A stretch of 64,000 nucleotides of DNA from Chryseobacterium sp. StRB126. GTDB taxonomy: Bacteria; Bacteroidota; Bacteroidia; Flavobacteriales; Weeksellaceae. The notes under the pieces were generated by a model, which was not told the origin of the DNA, did not search any database, and saw only the letters and a list, made by a program, of their open reading frames with translations. Both the position numbers and the translations under genes were made by a program. The DNA lies in assembly GCF_000829375.1 (NCBI RefSeq), contig NZ_AP014624.1, positions 496,001-560,000 on the forward strand. The letters run 5' to 3'. Positions 1 to 8,582 of this stretch are shown here, piece by piece (positions within the stretch are counted from its first letter, which is position 1; every line of letters starts with the position of its first letter).

Positions 1-2
1 AA

Positions 3-656
3 TTATTACACAGCCTTACAGAAGCTGGATTTACGCCGGAATCCATAACGGATATTCTGCTTACACATGCTCACAGAGATCATATCGGAGGAATTCTTTC
101 TAAGAACGGTGAGGTTGTATTTCCAAATGCTCAATATTACATTTCACGTCAGGAATTTGAATTCTGGATGGCAGGTGAACCGGATTTTCAAAAAAGTAAA
201 AATCCGGAAGGAGGAAAACCAAGTATTCCATTAGTCAGAAAAACGCTTTCTGCCATTGGCAATCGGCTTACAACATTTGAAATGGGAGATCTTTTGTTCT
301 CCACTATTCAGACGCAGGCTGCTCCCGGACATACTCCCGGGCATATTATTTATACGGTGAATGATGGAGATATATCCATTACCAATGTAGTAGATGTTTT
401 CCATTCTCCTCTACTCATTGCAAAACCGGACTGGGGAACGCAATGGGATATTGATTTTGAAACAGGCGTTGAAACCCGTAAAAAAGTTCTTGAAAACTGC
501 TTTAAAAACAGAACACTAATCTGCTCGGCTCATCTTCCGTGGCCAGGTATTGGGTATATTAATAAAGTGAATGATCAGTTTCAATGGGTTCCTAAAGTAT
601 ACAACCATCCTTTTTTGATCAATCTTAAAATGGATGTGGAAATAGAAGCCCTCTAA
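3..656 (+). CDS. MBL-fold metallo-hydrolase, 5' end outside the window
   Basis: The reading frame is open from base 3, so the N-terminus is missing. Just inside the window the translation contains HAHRDHIGG, the H-x-H-x-D-H zinc motif of the metallo-beta-lactamase fold, and later the H in PGHTPGH, a second metal ligand region. The protein is therefore a metal-dependent hydrolase, probably acting on an ester, lactone or thioester; the substrate cannot be read from sequence. The C-terminal part (CSAHLPWPGIGYI) supplies another likely metal His. About 218 residues are visible against roughly 280-320 for the family. No signal peptide can be judged. It converges on the comM-like gene downstream. 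Confidence 0.85.
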   Translation, partial: LLHSLTEAGFTPESITDILLTHAHRDHIGGILSKNGEVVFPNAQYYISRQEFEFWMAGEPDFQKSKNPEGGKPSIPLVRKTLSAIGNRLTTFEMGDLLFSTIQTQAAPGHTPGHIIYTVNDGDISITNVVDVFHSPLLIAKPDWGTQWDIDFETGVETRKKVLENCFKNRTLICSAHLPWPGIGYINKVNDQFQWVPKVYNHPFLINLKMDVEIEAL

Positions 657-686
657 CATTATTTCAGCAATAGAAGTCTGGATCTG

Positions 687-2222
687 TTATCCATTCCAGA
701 ATTCCCGGTCCAGACTTCTGTATTGTATGGCTTCAGAAATATGATAAGACATAATATTTTCAGATTCTTCAAGGTCCGCTATTGTTCTGGCAACTTTAAG
801 GATCCTGTCATAAGCTCTTCCAGAAAGATTGAGTTTCTCCATAGCTAATTTGATGAGACTGAAAGAAGTTTCATCCAGTTCACAATACGCCTCAATTTCC
901 TTAGGTCCTATTTGGGCATTACTGCTGATATTGAGGTTCTCATATCTTTTATTCTGAATATCTCGTGCTTTGAGTACGCGGTCTCTGATGTCTTTACTTT
1001 TTTCTCCTTTCCTTTTTTCGGAAAGCTGTTCAAATTCTACTTTCTGGACTTCGATATGGATGTCAATTCTATCTAAAAGCGGCCCTGAAAGTTTATTCAT
1101 GTATCGCTGCATTTCGTAAACAGATGAGGTATTATTGGGATCATCAGGAAAAAACCCGCTTGGACTTGGATTCATAGAAGCTACCAGCATAAAACTTGCC
1201 GGATAATTGACGGTAAACCGGGCCCTTGAAATCGTTACTTCACGATCTTCCAAAGGCTGCCTCATCACTTCCAGCACTGTTCTTTTGAATTCCGGCATTT
1301 CATCCAGAAATAAAACCCCATTATGGGCCAGTGAAATTTCTCCCGGCTGAGGATAACTTCCCCCACCTACAAGGGCCACATCTGAAATTGTGTGATGTGG
1401 GGCCCGGAAGGGACGAAAAGTCATTAATGAAGCTTCTGTTCCTATTTTTCCTGCTACAGAATGAATTTTTGTGGTTTCCAGAGCTTCTTTTAAGGTTAAT
1501 GGAGGTAAGATACTAGGAACTCTTTTGGCCAGCATGGTTTTTCCGCTACCGGGAGGTCCGATCAGAATGATATTATGTCCGCCTGCAGCCGCTACTTCCA
1601 TAGCTCTTTTGGCTGTTTCCTGACCTTTAACTTCTGAAAAATCAAACGGAAAATCATTGATCCTTTCATGGAACTCTTTTTGAGTATCCAATATTACTTT
1701 CTCAATAGGTTTCCCTTCATTAAAAAAATCAATAACCTGCTTTATATTTTCCACTCCATATACATCAAGATCGCTAACAATAGCTGCTTCCCTAGCATTT
1801 TGAATAGGAAGAATAATTCCTTTAAAACCTTCTTCCCGAGCTTGAATTGCTATAGGTAACACACCTTTAATAGGCTGCAGGCTTCCGTCTAACGAAAGTT
1901 CACCCATAATGATGTAGTTCTGCGTTTCCTCAGCCAGAATCTGATCTGAAGCAGCTAATATTCCAATCGCGATACTCAGATCATAGGCAGCCCCTTCTTT
2001 TCTCAGATCTGCAGGAGCCATATTAATCGTAATCTTTTTTCCTGGAATTTTATATCCTACATTTTTCAGTGCAGCAGAAATTCTGTAACTGCTTTCTTTG
2101 ATGGCATTATCGGGAAGTCCCACCAAATGGTATCCTACTCCGCCGGTATCTACATTTACTTCAATAGTTATTGTCTGGGCAGCAACGCCATGAATAGCAC
2201 TGCCATAAATTTTGATCAGCAT
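687..2222 (-). CDS. comM: YifB/ComM family Mg-chelatase-like AAA+ ATPase
   Basis: 511 residues, the normal full length. The N-terminal ~170 residues form the Lon-protease-like (S16) fold typical of YifB/ComM. The AAA+ module follows, with Walker A GPPGSGKT at about 222-229 and Walker B LFLDE at about 304-308. The C-terminal Mg-chelatase subunit domain includes LSGRAYDRILKVARTIADL. ComM homologues are hexameric helicases that drive branch migration during integration of transforming DNA in naturally competent bacteria; in other lineages the gene is conserved without a proven role. It stands alone, convergent with the metallo-hydrolase. Family assignment is firm; a role in competence here is inference. 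Confidence 0.95.
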   Translation of the reverse strand: MLIKIYGSAIHGVAAQTITIEVNVDTGGVGYHLVGLPDNAIKESSYRISAALKNVGYKIPGKKITINMAPADLRKEGAAYDLSIAIGILAASDQILAEETQNYIIMGELSLDGSLQPIKGVLPIAIQAREEGFKGIILPIQNAREAAIVSDLDVYGVENIKQVIDFFNEGKPIEKVILDTQKEFHERINDFPFDFSEVKGQETAKRAMEVAAAGGHNIILIGPPGSGKTMLAKRVPSILPPLTLKEALETTKIHSVAGKIGTEASLMTFRPFRAPHHTISDVALVGGGSYPQPGEISLAHNGVLFLDEMPEFKRTVLEVMRQPLEDREVTISRARFTVNYPASFMLVASMNPSPSGFFPDDPNNTSSVYEMQRYMNKLSGPLLDRIDIHIEVQKVEFEQLSEKRKGEKSKDIRDRVLKARDIQNKRYENLNISSNAQIGPKEIEAYCELDETSFSLIKLAMEKLNLSGRAYDRILKVARTIADLEESENIMSYHISEAIQYRSLDREFWNG

Positions 2223-2354
2223 GGTGTGTTTTTGAAGTAAATATAATTAATATACTATTTTAATAATCTGAGAGTTATCCTGATAATTTTCTACAGAAAA
2301 AAGAATTTTGAAAATGATTTTAAGGAAAGTGAAGATTTAAATTCAGCCCAGTTC

Positions 2355-3317
2355 TTAATGATTACAATTAGCCACAAATAGAGGTTTTGGTAATTTTTTT
2401 AAAGCAACCTGCGGCTGTGAAGTTCCAGTAATTCTGTCAAACTTCATCAGCACATTATTATCATGGTAGTCTTTACTTTTATAATTCAGCTGCTTAGCCG
2501 GTACAGCAGCATTTACATAGGCATTTTTTTGTTTGTCGTATTTATAGCCAATCAGATCTATTTTTTCATTCATATCGTCATTCATGTTATAGGCATTGTT
2601 TACTAATTTATAATCTGCATTAAAGGCCATATCAAATGACTGGTTTATAAATTCCATTTCTTTTTCATTGGAAAACTCTTCTTTTACAGTAGATTTCTGA
2701 ATGATCTCTCCTGAACCACTATTCAAATCCGACAATCCTTTTTTTGTAATTTTAAAAACAAAGTCGTTATGATACAGGCTATCCTGCATGTGTTGTATTA
2801 TGAAATCATTATAATCTGTCGTTGGAAAGTTATACATTAACCTTGGAATATCTGCCGTTTTCCAATTTCCATCATTATGTTCTTCCAATAGGGTAATAGC
2901 TGGCCATTTCTCTTTGAACATATGAACATTAGGATAATCCAGACAGTTGGCTTCATCGTTAAAAAGAGACTGCATTTTGTTTGGAAACTCTCCTACTGCA
3001 ATATTACTGTTTCCAATATCATCTCCTGTAAAATTAATCCGCATTCCTGTTTTAATATCAGGGTTTTTGCGGGCATATATGTAAAATTTATCTTCTGGGT
3101 TTTTAGGTTTCAGATACATAAGATCTTTATCAATATTCCACGTTCCTTTTATCAGCGTTGCATAAGCCATAATCAGAAATGTTTTATTTTTATTGATAAT
3201 GAAAACCGCACCCTTTGCTTTATAGACTCCATCGATATTTTCTGCATTTTTTTGAGCATGAATCAGCGTAGTACAGAATATCATCAAAGGAAAAAGTATT
3301 GTATTCAATTTCATCAT
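2355..3317 (-). CDS. Secreted protein of unknown function
   Basis: 320 residues starting with a Sec signal peptide (hydrophobic stretch to about residue 20, then HAQ). The remainder is hydrophilic, rich in Asn, Asp and Lys, with no transmembrane segment, no lipobox and no T9SS sorting domain. The first 80 residues (DGVYKAKGAVFIINKNKTFLI..., then WNIDKDLMYLKP) look like a small beta-rich domain reporting a component's cost against a template, as in many Bacteroidetes periplasmic proteins. I recognise no family. It is a single gene, divergent from the antiporter. Either the first or second Met could start it; both keep the signal peptide. Confidence 0.75.
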   Translation of the reverse strand: MMKLNTILFPLMIFCTTLIHAQKNAENIDGVYKAKGAVFIINKNKTFLIMAYATLIKGTWNIDKDLMYLKPKNPEDKFYIYARKNPDIKTGMRINFTGDDIGNSNIAVGEFPNKMQSLFNDEANCLDYPNVHMFKEKWPAITLLEEHNDGNWKTADIPRLMYNFPTTDYNDFIIQHMQDSLYHNDFVFKITKKGLSDLNSGSGEIIQKSTVKEEFSNEKEMEFINQSFDMAFNADYKLVNNAYNMNDDMNEKIDLIGYKYDKQKNAYVNAAVPAKQLNYKSKDYHDNNVLMKFDRITGTSQPQVALKKLPKPLFVANCNH

Positions 3318-3382
3318 TAAACATTTTGATAAATATCGTGAAAAATTGGAAGGAAAAAAATTTTACAACCCTTTATCTTTTT

Positions 3383-3426
3383 TTGACACAGATCAAAGTT
3401 TTGCCTTTCTAAGCACAATAATTTTG
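3383..3426 (+). promoter_or_regulatory. Promoter of antiporter with Crp/Fnr-type palindrome
   Basis: TTGAC-ACAG-ATCAA at 3383-3396, followed by AGTTTT. A -7 box TAATTTTG lies at 3419-3426, exactly 22 bp after the palindrome. The same arrangement occurs before ribB and before the universal stress gene. With the start of transcription expected ~6-7 bp past the -7 box, the palindrome centre falls near -42, the class II activator position of Crp/Fnr proteins. Binding by a Crp/Fnr protein is inference. Confidence 0.6.
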
Positions 3427-3445
3427 CAGCACAATAAAGAAACGC

Positions 3446-5044
3446 ATGGCAGAAATTGAAAAAATTATATGGATCTCTATTATTCTCATTGTTATTATTT
3501 CAGTAAAAGAAAAGCTCAAACTTGCGCTTCCTCTTTTACTTTTATCAGCAGGTCTTATTTTAAGTCTTACAAAGCTGGTTCCTTCTATAGATATGAGTCC
3601 GGAGATGATCTTTTATGTGGTTTTACCTCCTATTTTATTTGACGCAGCATGGAATACTTCTATTCCTGAATTTAAAAAAGAGCTTTCCAAAATATCCCTT
3701 CTTGCAGTAGGTTTGGTTTTCCTAACCACGACCATCATTGCATGTATTGCTCACAGTATTATTCCAGGTTTTTCGTGGCCATTGGCTTTTATTTTGGGAG
3801 CCATTATTTCCCCACCGGATGCTATAGCGGCAACCAGCATTACAAAAGGTCTTCCTTTACCTAAAAAGCTGGTTACCATCCTTGAAGGAGAAAGTCTTCT
3901 GAATGATGCATCAGCCCTTATTGCTTATAAATGTGCATTGATTGCTATTCTAAGTGGAGCTTTTTCTTTCTGGAATGCTGGTTTTCAATTTATAACCATC
4001 AGCTTAGGCGGAATTATTGTGGGCCTAGTGATAGGGTATGGATTCCTGAAACTGAACCGATTTTTGAACGGAAACAGTAATGCAGAAACCTTTGTGATTA
4101 TTTTATTACCATTTGCCACTTACAGCATGGCTGAACATCTGGAATGCTCAGGAGTGCTGGCCGTTGTAGTCTTGGGTATGTTTCTTTCATGGAATTCTTT
4201 TTCTCTTTTCAGGACCAACAGCAGAATACAGATGAACCACTTCTGGGACGTTATCATATTTGTTCTGAACGGGTTGGTATTTCTGATTCTTGGGATGCAG
4301 CTTCCTCAGATTATTGCAGATATTCCTCATTCTGAGCTGCCAGTTCTAATTCTGTATGGTCTTCTCATCTTTGGAGTTCTTATTGTGATTAGGCTGTTTG
4401 TCATCTTTACATTTCCATTATTTTCAGGGAATAAAGTCAAAAAAGAAACAGGATTCTTTTCACAGGCGAAAAAGGAATATATTATCTTATCATGGTCAGG
4501 AATGAGAGGTGTTGTGTCATTAGCCGCCGCACTCGCAATGCCTTTAGAGGATCATGATGGAGTCTTAATTGCCCAGAGAAGCACCATCCTTTTTATCACA
4601 TTTGTGGTCATCATTTTCACTTTACTCATCCAGGGTTTGACTTTACCCAATCTGATAAAGCTTATCAAGCCCACTGAAGAGGAAGACAAGAATGAAAAAG
4701 AGCTGAACATCCTTTTAATTGACCAGTCCCTTTCCTTTTTGGAAAATAAGAAAGGGGATCATTCTATCACTGAGGGGATTGTTTCCGGAATGATTGACAA
4801 ATTGAAAAAGGAAGAAACGGAGCTATATCAAAACGAAAATTCTGAGCCTACTGACCATATAGAATGGAGAAAAGCCTATTTCAATATTGAAATTCAGCTT
4901 ATAGAATTTCAACGGAAGGAACTTATTAAAAATTATTACAAAGGTGAATACTCACTTGAAGTGATCCGCAAAAAAGAGTGGGAATTAGACTTTTGGGCCA
5001 CTACCGTTTATCATGAAATGGAAACATTAGAGTATAAAAATTAG
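3446..5044 (+). CDS. CPA1-family Na+/H+ antiporter
   Basis: 532 residues: about 12 hydrophobic segments over the first ~410 residues, then a hydrophilic, charged cytoplasmic tail of ~120 residues. The family signatures are visible: FYVVLPPILFDAAW in the early membrane region, GAIISPPDAIA, EGESLLNDASAL (the ND ion-binding pair of CPA1 exchangers) and SWSGMRGVVSLAAALAMP. It should exchange Na+ (or K+) for H+ at the inner membrane, for pH and salt homeostasis. It is monocistronic, with a promoter resembling those of ribB and the universal stress protein gene, which suggests it belongs to a common stress response. Ion specificity cannot be read. Confidence 0.92.
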   Translation: MAEIEKIIWISIILIVIISVKEKLKLALPLLLLSAGLILSLTKLVPSIDMSPEMIFYVVLPPILFDAAWNTSIPEFKKELSKISLLAVGLVFLTTTIIACIAHSIIPGFSWPLAFILGAIISPPDAIAATSITKGLPLPKKLVTILEGESLLNDASALIAYKCALIAILSGAFSFWNAGFQFITISLGGIIVGLVIGYGFLKLNRFLNGNSNAETFVIILLPFATYSMAEHLECSGVLAVVVLGMFLSWNSFSLFRTNSRIQMNHFWDVIIFVLNGLVFLILGMQLPQIIADIPHSELPVLILYGLLIFGVLIVIRLFVIFTFPLFSGNKVKKETGFFSQAKKEYIILSWSGMRGVVSLAAALAMPLEDHDGVLIAQRSTILFITFVVIIFTLLIQGLTLPNLIKLIKPTEEEDKNEKELNILLIDQSLSFLENKKGDHSITEGIVSGMIDKLKKEETELYQNENSEPTDHIEWRKAYFNIEIQLIEFQRKELIKNYYKGEYSLEVIRKKEWELDFWATTVYHEMETLEYKN

Positions 5045-5060
5045 AACTGGTCTTACTTTT

Positions 5061-5104
5061 TTAACCTAAGTCAAAGTTTTTCATTTCCGGCATGCCCAAC
5101 TTTG
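5061..5104 (+). promoter_or_regulatory. Promoter of ribB with Crp/Fnr-type palindrome
   Basis: TTAAC-CTAA-GTCAA at 5061-5074 followed by AGTTTT, then a -7-like box CAACTTTG at 5097-5104, again 22 bp downstream. The -7 box lacks the leading T-A of the consensus, as expected of an activator-dependent promoter. Sequence after the box (GCCTCACCAATTTAAA) also resembles the other two promoters. Confidence 0.6.
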
Positions 5105-5203
5105 CCTCACCAATTTAAAATACAGACTAAAAAACACAAATATCATACTACTAAAGAAAACAGGTAGCCAATTGGTTATCATATACAATTTAAATATTTA
5201 CTT

Positions 5204-5878
5204 ATGGAAAATATGTTAAAAATATTTGGCGAAAATTCCACAGACCGAGTTGAAAACGCAATCCAGGAATTGCAGGCAGGAAAAGGAGTTTTACTGATCG
5301 ACAATGAAGATCGTGAAAATGAAGGCGATCTTATTTTCTCTGCAGAACATATGAATGAGGAAGATATGATGCAAATGATCCGGTATTGCAGCGGAGTCGT
5401 TTGCCTATGTCTCACCCATGAAAAAGCTGATGAATTGCAGCTTCCCTATATGGTACCCGATAATTCAAGTCCACATCAAACCCCTTTTACGGTTTCTATA
5501 GACGCCAGAAAAGGAGCTACAACCGGGCTTTCAGCAGCAGACAGAGTTGCAGCGGTGAAAGCTGTTATTTCTGAAGATGCACAACCAGATGACCTGGTTC
5601 GTCCCGGGCATGTCTTTCCTTTAAGAGCGCATAATGATGGTGTTTTGGGAAGAAACGGCCATACGGAAGGAAGTATAGATCTGATGCGCCTGGCCGGATT
5701 AAAACCTATGTCTGTTTTATGTGAGCTGATGAATGATGACGGAACCATGTCCAGGCTCCCGCAGATTGTTGTGTTTGCCCTAAAGCATGATTTAATGGTT
5801 TTATCCATAGAAGATATCATCGAATACAGACAAATGCACACTTCGGATAACTTATTAGAAGAAAATGTTTTACAATAA
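5204..5878 (+). CDS. ribB: 3,4-dihydroxy-2-butanone-4-phosphate synthase (RibB)
   Basis: 224 residues, the length of a stand-alone RibB; it lacks the GTP cyclohydrolase II half found in fused RibBA. It makes 3,4-dihydroxy-2-butanone 4-phosphate and formate from ribulose 5-phosphate, one of the two branches of riboflavin synthesis. Seen: [10 protein letters not shown] at about 33-42 (acidic Mg2+ and catalytic loop), [10 protein letters not shown] at ~133-142 and [14 protein letters not shown] from ~152. The gene ends 12 bp before a FAD-binding siderophore-interacting protein, so the pair probably links flavin supply to a flavoprotein. The promoter carries a Crp/Fnr-like palindrome. Flavobacteria often have a fused RibBA elsewhere, so this may be a conditionally expressed second copy (inference). 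Confidence 0.95.
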   Translation: MENMLKIFGENSTDRVENAIQELQAGKGVLLIDNEDRENEGDLIFSAEHMNEEDMMQMIRYCSGVVCLCLTHEKADELQLPYMVPDNSSPHQTPFTVSIDARKGATTGLSAADRVAAVKAVISEDAQPDDLVRPGHVFPLRAHNDGVLGRNGHTEGSIDLMRLAGLKPMSVLCELMNDDGTMSRLPQIVVFALKHDLMVLSIEDIIEYRQMHTSDNLLEENVLQ

Positions 5879-5890
5879 AATTTAACCATA

Positions 5891-6652
5891 ATGAATTCAA
5901 CCGAAACAAAAAAAATACGTTCAGTGTTTCATGTGAAACATAAAGAGTATATTACCCCCCATTTTATCCGGGTTATTTTCAATATTAATGACAATCAGGC
6001 AGAAATGCTCGCTAATGTAAAATCTGGTTCAAATAACAAGATATTTATCCCTACAGATGAACCAGATACACAGGAAATTATAAGAACATATACCAACCGA
6101 AAAATTGATCTTGAAAACAGGGAACTGAGCATTGATTTTGTGGCACACGGAGATAATGGACCTGCATCAGCATGGGCGTTAAACGTACAGGAAGGAGATT
6201 TTTTAGGTATAGGAATGAAAGCAAGCCCAAGACCTTTAGTTCCTGAAGCAAATTCTTATCTGTTCGTAGGTGACGCTACTGCCCTGCCTGTTATCTGTGC
6301 CATTGTAGAACAACTACCTGAAGGAGTGAATGTAAAGGTACTTTTGGAAACCTTCGGAAAAGAAGATGAAGTACTCTCCTGCTCTGCGGCCAATGTAGAT
6401 ATTGAATGGCTCTATAATCCAACACCGGAAAAAGGAAGCCAACTTGCAGAAGCGGCCAAACAATTTAAATTCCCGGAAGATGAGCAAAGAAAATATGTGT
6501 ACGTAGCTGCAGAATATTCTACAGCAAAAGAACTTCGTGATTATTTCAAAGCTGATCCAACTTTGGATTCCCGTGCTCTGCATGCCATATCTTACTGGAA
6601 AGCCGGTGAATCGGAAGACCAAGCCGGATTGCATAAAAAACAGTCATCATAA
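5891..6652 (+). CDS. Siderophore-interacting protein (FAD-dependent ferric reductase family)
   Basis: 253 residues of the SIP/ViuB/FpuA-like family: cytoplasmic flavoproteins that reduce ferric siderophores to release Fe2+. An N-terminal FAD-binding barrel holds RTYTNR, the R-x-Y-T flavin motif, and IDFVAHGDNGPASAWA. The C-terminal NAD(P)H-domain half holds FVGDATALPVI and the final YWKAGESE characteristic of the family. It is the second gene of an operon with ribB. A diverged paralogue is encoded further down the same block. A 16-bp palindrome resembling a ParB site spans codons 12-17. The substrate may be a siderophore or other ferric chelate; no transport genes adjoin it. Confidence 0.9.
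   Translation: MNSTETKKIRSVFHVKHKEYITPHFIRVIFNINDNQAEMLANVKSGSNNKIFIPTDEPDTQEIIRTYTNRKIDLENRELSIDFVAHGDNGPASAWALNVQEGDFLGIGMKASPRPLVPEANSYLFVGDATALPVICAIVEQLPEGVNVKVLLETFGKEDEVLSCSAANVDIEWLYNPTPEKGSQLAEAAKQFKFPEDEQRKYVYVAAEYSTAKELRDYFKADPTLDSRALHAISYWKAGESEDQAGLHKKQSS
5925..5940. other. parS-like palindrome inside the SIP gene
   Basis: TGTTTCATGTGAAACA is a perfect 7-bp inverted repeat around a TG centre. It matches the widely conserved ParB-binding parS consensus (TGTTTCACGTGAAACA) at 15 of 16 positions. parS sites commonly lie inside genes near the replication origin. Here it encodes FHVK of the SIP N-terminus. Only one such site was seen in the window. Function is inference. Confidence 0.5.
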
Positions 6653-6661
6653 AATTGTTTT

Positions 6662-6705
6662 TTAACCCAGGTCAAAGTTTTTATTCCTTCGATAATGGAA
6701 TTTTG
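6662..6705 (+). promoter_or_regulatory. Promoter of universal stress gene with Crp/Fnr-type palindrome
   Basis: TTAAC-CCAG-GTCAA at 6662-6675 followed by AGTTTT, then GAATTTTG at 6698-6705, 22 bp downstream, as in the antiporter and ribB promoters. The text after the box (GCAACACAATTTAAAT) is also shared. No comparable promoter was seen before tolC, so the exporter genes may be read through from here. Confidence 0.6.
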
Positions 6706-6727
6706 CAACACAATTTAAATATAAACT

Positions 6728-7165
6728 ATGAACATTCAATCTATTGTCATTGCCCTGGATGAAAGTATTTTTTCTCCACGAATTGCTTCCCGGGGCTTTG
6801 AACTCGCTGTCTTTTTTAATGCTACTGTGAAGTTGCTGCTTGTAAGAAACAATACGGCTATTCTTAATGCCTCGTTAGCCAATACTTTTATAGAAAATGA
6901 TGACCAAATGGAAAGACAAATGGCTAAAATAAAACAGGTTACCGAAAAATATAGTTTGGTAGAACATTCAACGACAATAATCAATGGAGATCCGCAGGAG
7001 CAGATCATTCAGTTCATGGTTAACAACAGCGCGGACCTATTAATTGTAGGTACCCATGGAAGAACCGGATTAGATCACCTCATCAGTGGCAGTACTGCAG
7101 AATACATCATCCGCCATTCTACCACTCCGGTATTGGTTCTTCCATACAATCACGAAACACACTAA
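6728..7165 (+). CDS. Universal stress protein, single UspA domain
   Basis: 145 residues, one complete UspA domain. It begins with the strand IVIALDES, has STTIINGDPQEQI in the middle, and ends with LIVGTHGRTGLDHLISGSTAEYIIRHSTTPVLVLP. That last part carries the G-2x-G-9x-G-(S/T) nucleotide-binding signature, so it probably binds ATP. Such proteins are cytoplasmic dimers induced by starvation, redox or membrane stress. It lies 72 bp before the efflux genes, separated by a GC-rich hairpin, and may be cotranscribed with them. Its promoter carries the Crp/Fnr-like palindrome shared with two neighbouring transcription units. Confidence 0.93.
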   Translation: MNIQSIVIALDESIFSPRIASRGFELAVFFNATVKLLLVRNNTAILNASLANTFIENDDQMERQMAKIKQVTEKYSLVEHSTTIINGDPQEQIIQFMVNNSADLLIVGTHGRTGLDHLISGSTAEYIIRHSTTPVLVLPYNHETH

Positions 7166-7197
7166 ATCTTATTCATCATAACTAATCTCTTAAAGCA

Positions 7198-7222
7198 AGC
7201 TCACTGCCTGCCCGGCGGAGCT
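7198..7222 (+). repeat. GC-rich hairpin in the leader of the tolC-like gene
   Basis: AGCT at 7198-7201 and CTGCC at 7204-7208 can pair with GGCGG at 7214-7218 and AGCT at 7219-7222, leaving a TGCCC loop. It ends 14 bp before the start codon and is strikingly GC-rich for this DNA. No T-run follows, so a classical terminator is unlikely; it could modulate translation or read-through. Confidence 0.35.
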
Positions 7223-7236
7223 GTGTCTTACAACAA

Positions 7237-8574
7237 ATGAAAACACTAATCAACCCACTTCTCTGGAAATCTCTCCTGTTATGTCTTGGTACAGCATTGA
7301 GCATCTCCGGATATGCACAAACCCGTGTGCTGACTTTAAACCAAACGGTAGAAATGGCACTTTCAAACAGCAATGCCCTGAAACTGAAAAGGGCTTCTGT
7401 AGATCTTGCCATCAATAAATACAACCAGACCAAAGACCAGTCTCTTCCTACGGGAAGCGTCAGCGGAACATTTTCTCATACTGAAAATATCGCCAACCAT
7501 ATTAAACTGGGATCTCTTGACTGGATTCTTCCGAAAAGGGCCGAATCTTATGTAGGAAATGCTTCTCTTAACGAAACTATTTTCAATGGTTTTAAACTAA
7601 AGTATGCAAGGCAATCCACCCTACTCCTTTCTGAAATTGCGAAAACCAATGTCATCCTTACTGAGGATGAGGTGATTTACACTGCGGTCCAGATGTATTT
7701 TGATCTGTACAAAATTTCTCAAAGCCAAAAAATTGTACAGCAGAATCTTATGGCAGTTGATAATCTAATTCAACAGGCGGAACATTTTTACAGTCATGGC
7801 ATTGTGACTAAAAACGATGTCTTACGCTTTAAACTTCAAAGATCCGGAATTGAGATTACCGCCTCAGACCTAGAGGCTACCCGCAAAATTGTATGTTATA
7901 ATATGAATGTCCTTCTTGGACTTCCGGACAGCCTTGACCTACAGACAGATTCGGTGCTTTTAAAAGAAGAAGCTCCTTTTTCATTGGAACAATACCTGGA
8001 TATGGCTTTCTCTCAAAGAAAGGAACTGGAACAAAATACTCTTCAATCCAAGGTTCATAATTTTTCATTTAAAGTTCTGAAAGCAGATGAGCTCCCCAAA
8101 TTATCCGTGGGTGCAGGAATGGGCTACAACCATGCAGGGTCTATTTTCATTCCTTCCAATGGAACTTTTATCGCTCCGTTTTCTTTAGGGGCAACGGTTT
8201 CATGGGACTTTTCCACATTATGGACAAATAAGAACAAACTATCTGAAATTCAGATTAATCAGAAGCAGACTTCGATAGAAAAGAACATCTGGGCAGATAA
8301 AATCCGAACTGAAGTAAACCAGGCTTATCAATTGTATTTCAAAGCCTTAAATAAAGTTAATCTTCTTCATTCCTCTATTGAAGAGGCTACTGAAAATGAC
8401 CGTATGCAGGCAGACCGTTACAAAAACAATGTAACCACCGTTACCGACCGTATTGATGCGGATACAAAACTTTATCAGGCACTGACAGATTTAGAGATCG
8501 CCCGTGCCGACGCGTCTATGGCATGGTATAATCTTCTAAAGGTTTCAGGAAAAATTTCAACGATTACTCAATAA
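7237..8574 (+). CDS. TolC-family outer-membrane efflux protein
   Basis: 445 residues with an N-terminal Sec signal (hydrophobic core then SGYAQ). The rest is the TolC/OEP repeat architecture of long alpha-helical hairpins and short beta-barrel strands, seen as heptad-rich segments (VEMALSNSNALKLKRASVDLA; FYSHGIVTKNDVLRFKLQ; DRYKNNVTTVTDRIDADTKLYQAL). It should form the trimeric outer-membrane duct for the exporter encoded immediately after it. The next gene starts 8 bp beyond the stop. There is no lipobox, unlike the other TolC-like protein in the window, so it is an unlipidated duct. Confidence 0.9.
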   Translation: MKTLINPLLWKSLLLCLGTALSISGYAQTRVLTLNQTVEMALSNSNALKLKRASVDLAINKYNQTKDQSLPTGSVSGTFSHTENIANHIKLGSLDWILPKRAESYVGNASLNETIFNGFKLKYARQSTLLLSEIAKTNVILTEDEVIYTAVQMYFDLYKISQSQKIVQQNLMAVDNLIQQAEHFYSHGIVTKNDVLRFKLQRSGIEITASDLEATRKIVCYNMNVLLGLPDSLDLQTDSVLLKEEAPFSLEQYLDMAFSQRKELEQNTLQSKVHNFSFKVLKADELPKLSVGAGMGYNHAGSIFIPSNGTFIAPFSLGATVSWDFSTLWTNKNKLSEIQINQKQTSIEKNIWADKIRTEVNQAYQLYFKALNKVNLLHSSIEEATENDRMQADRYKNNVTTVTDRIDADTKLYQALTDLEIARADASMAWYNLLKVSGKISTITQ

Positions 8575-8582
8575 CAACGACT

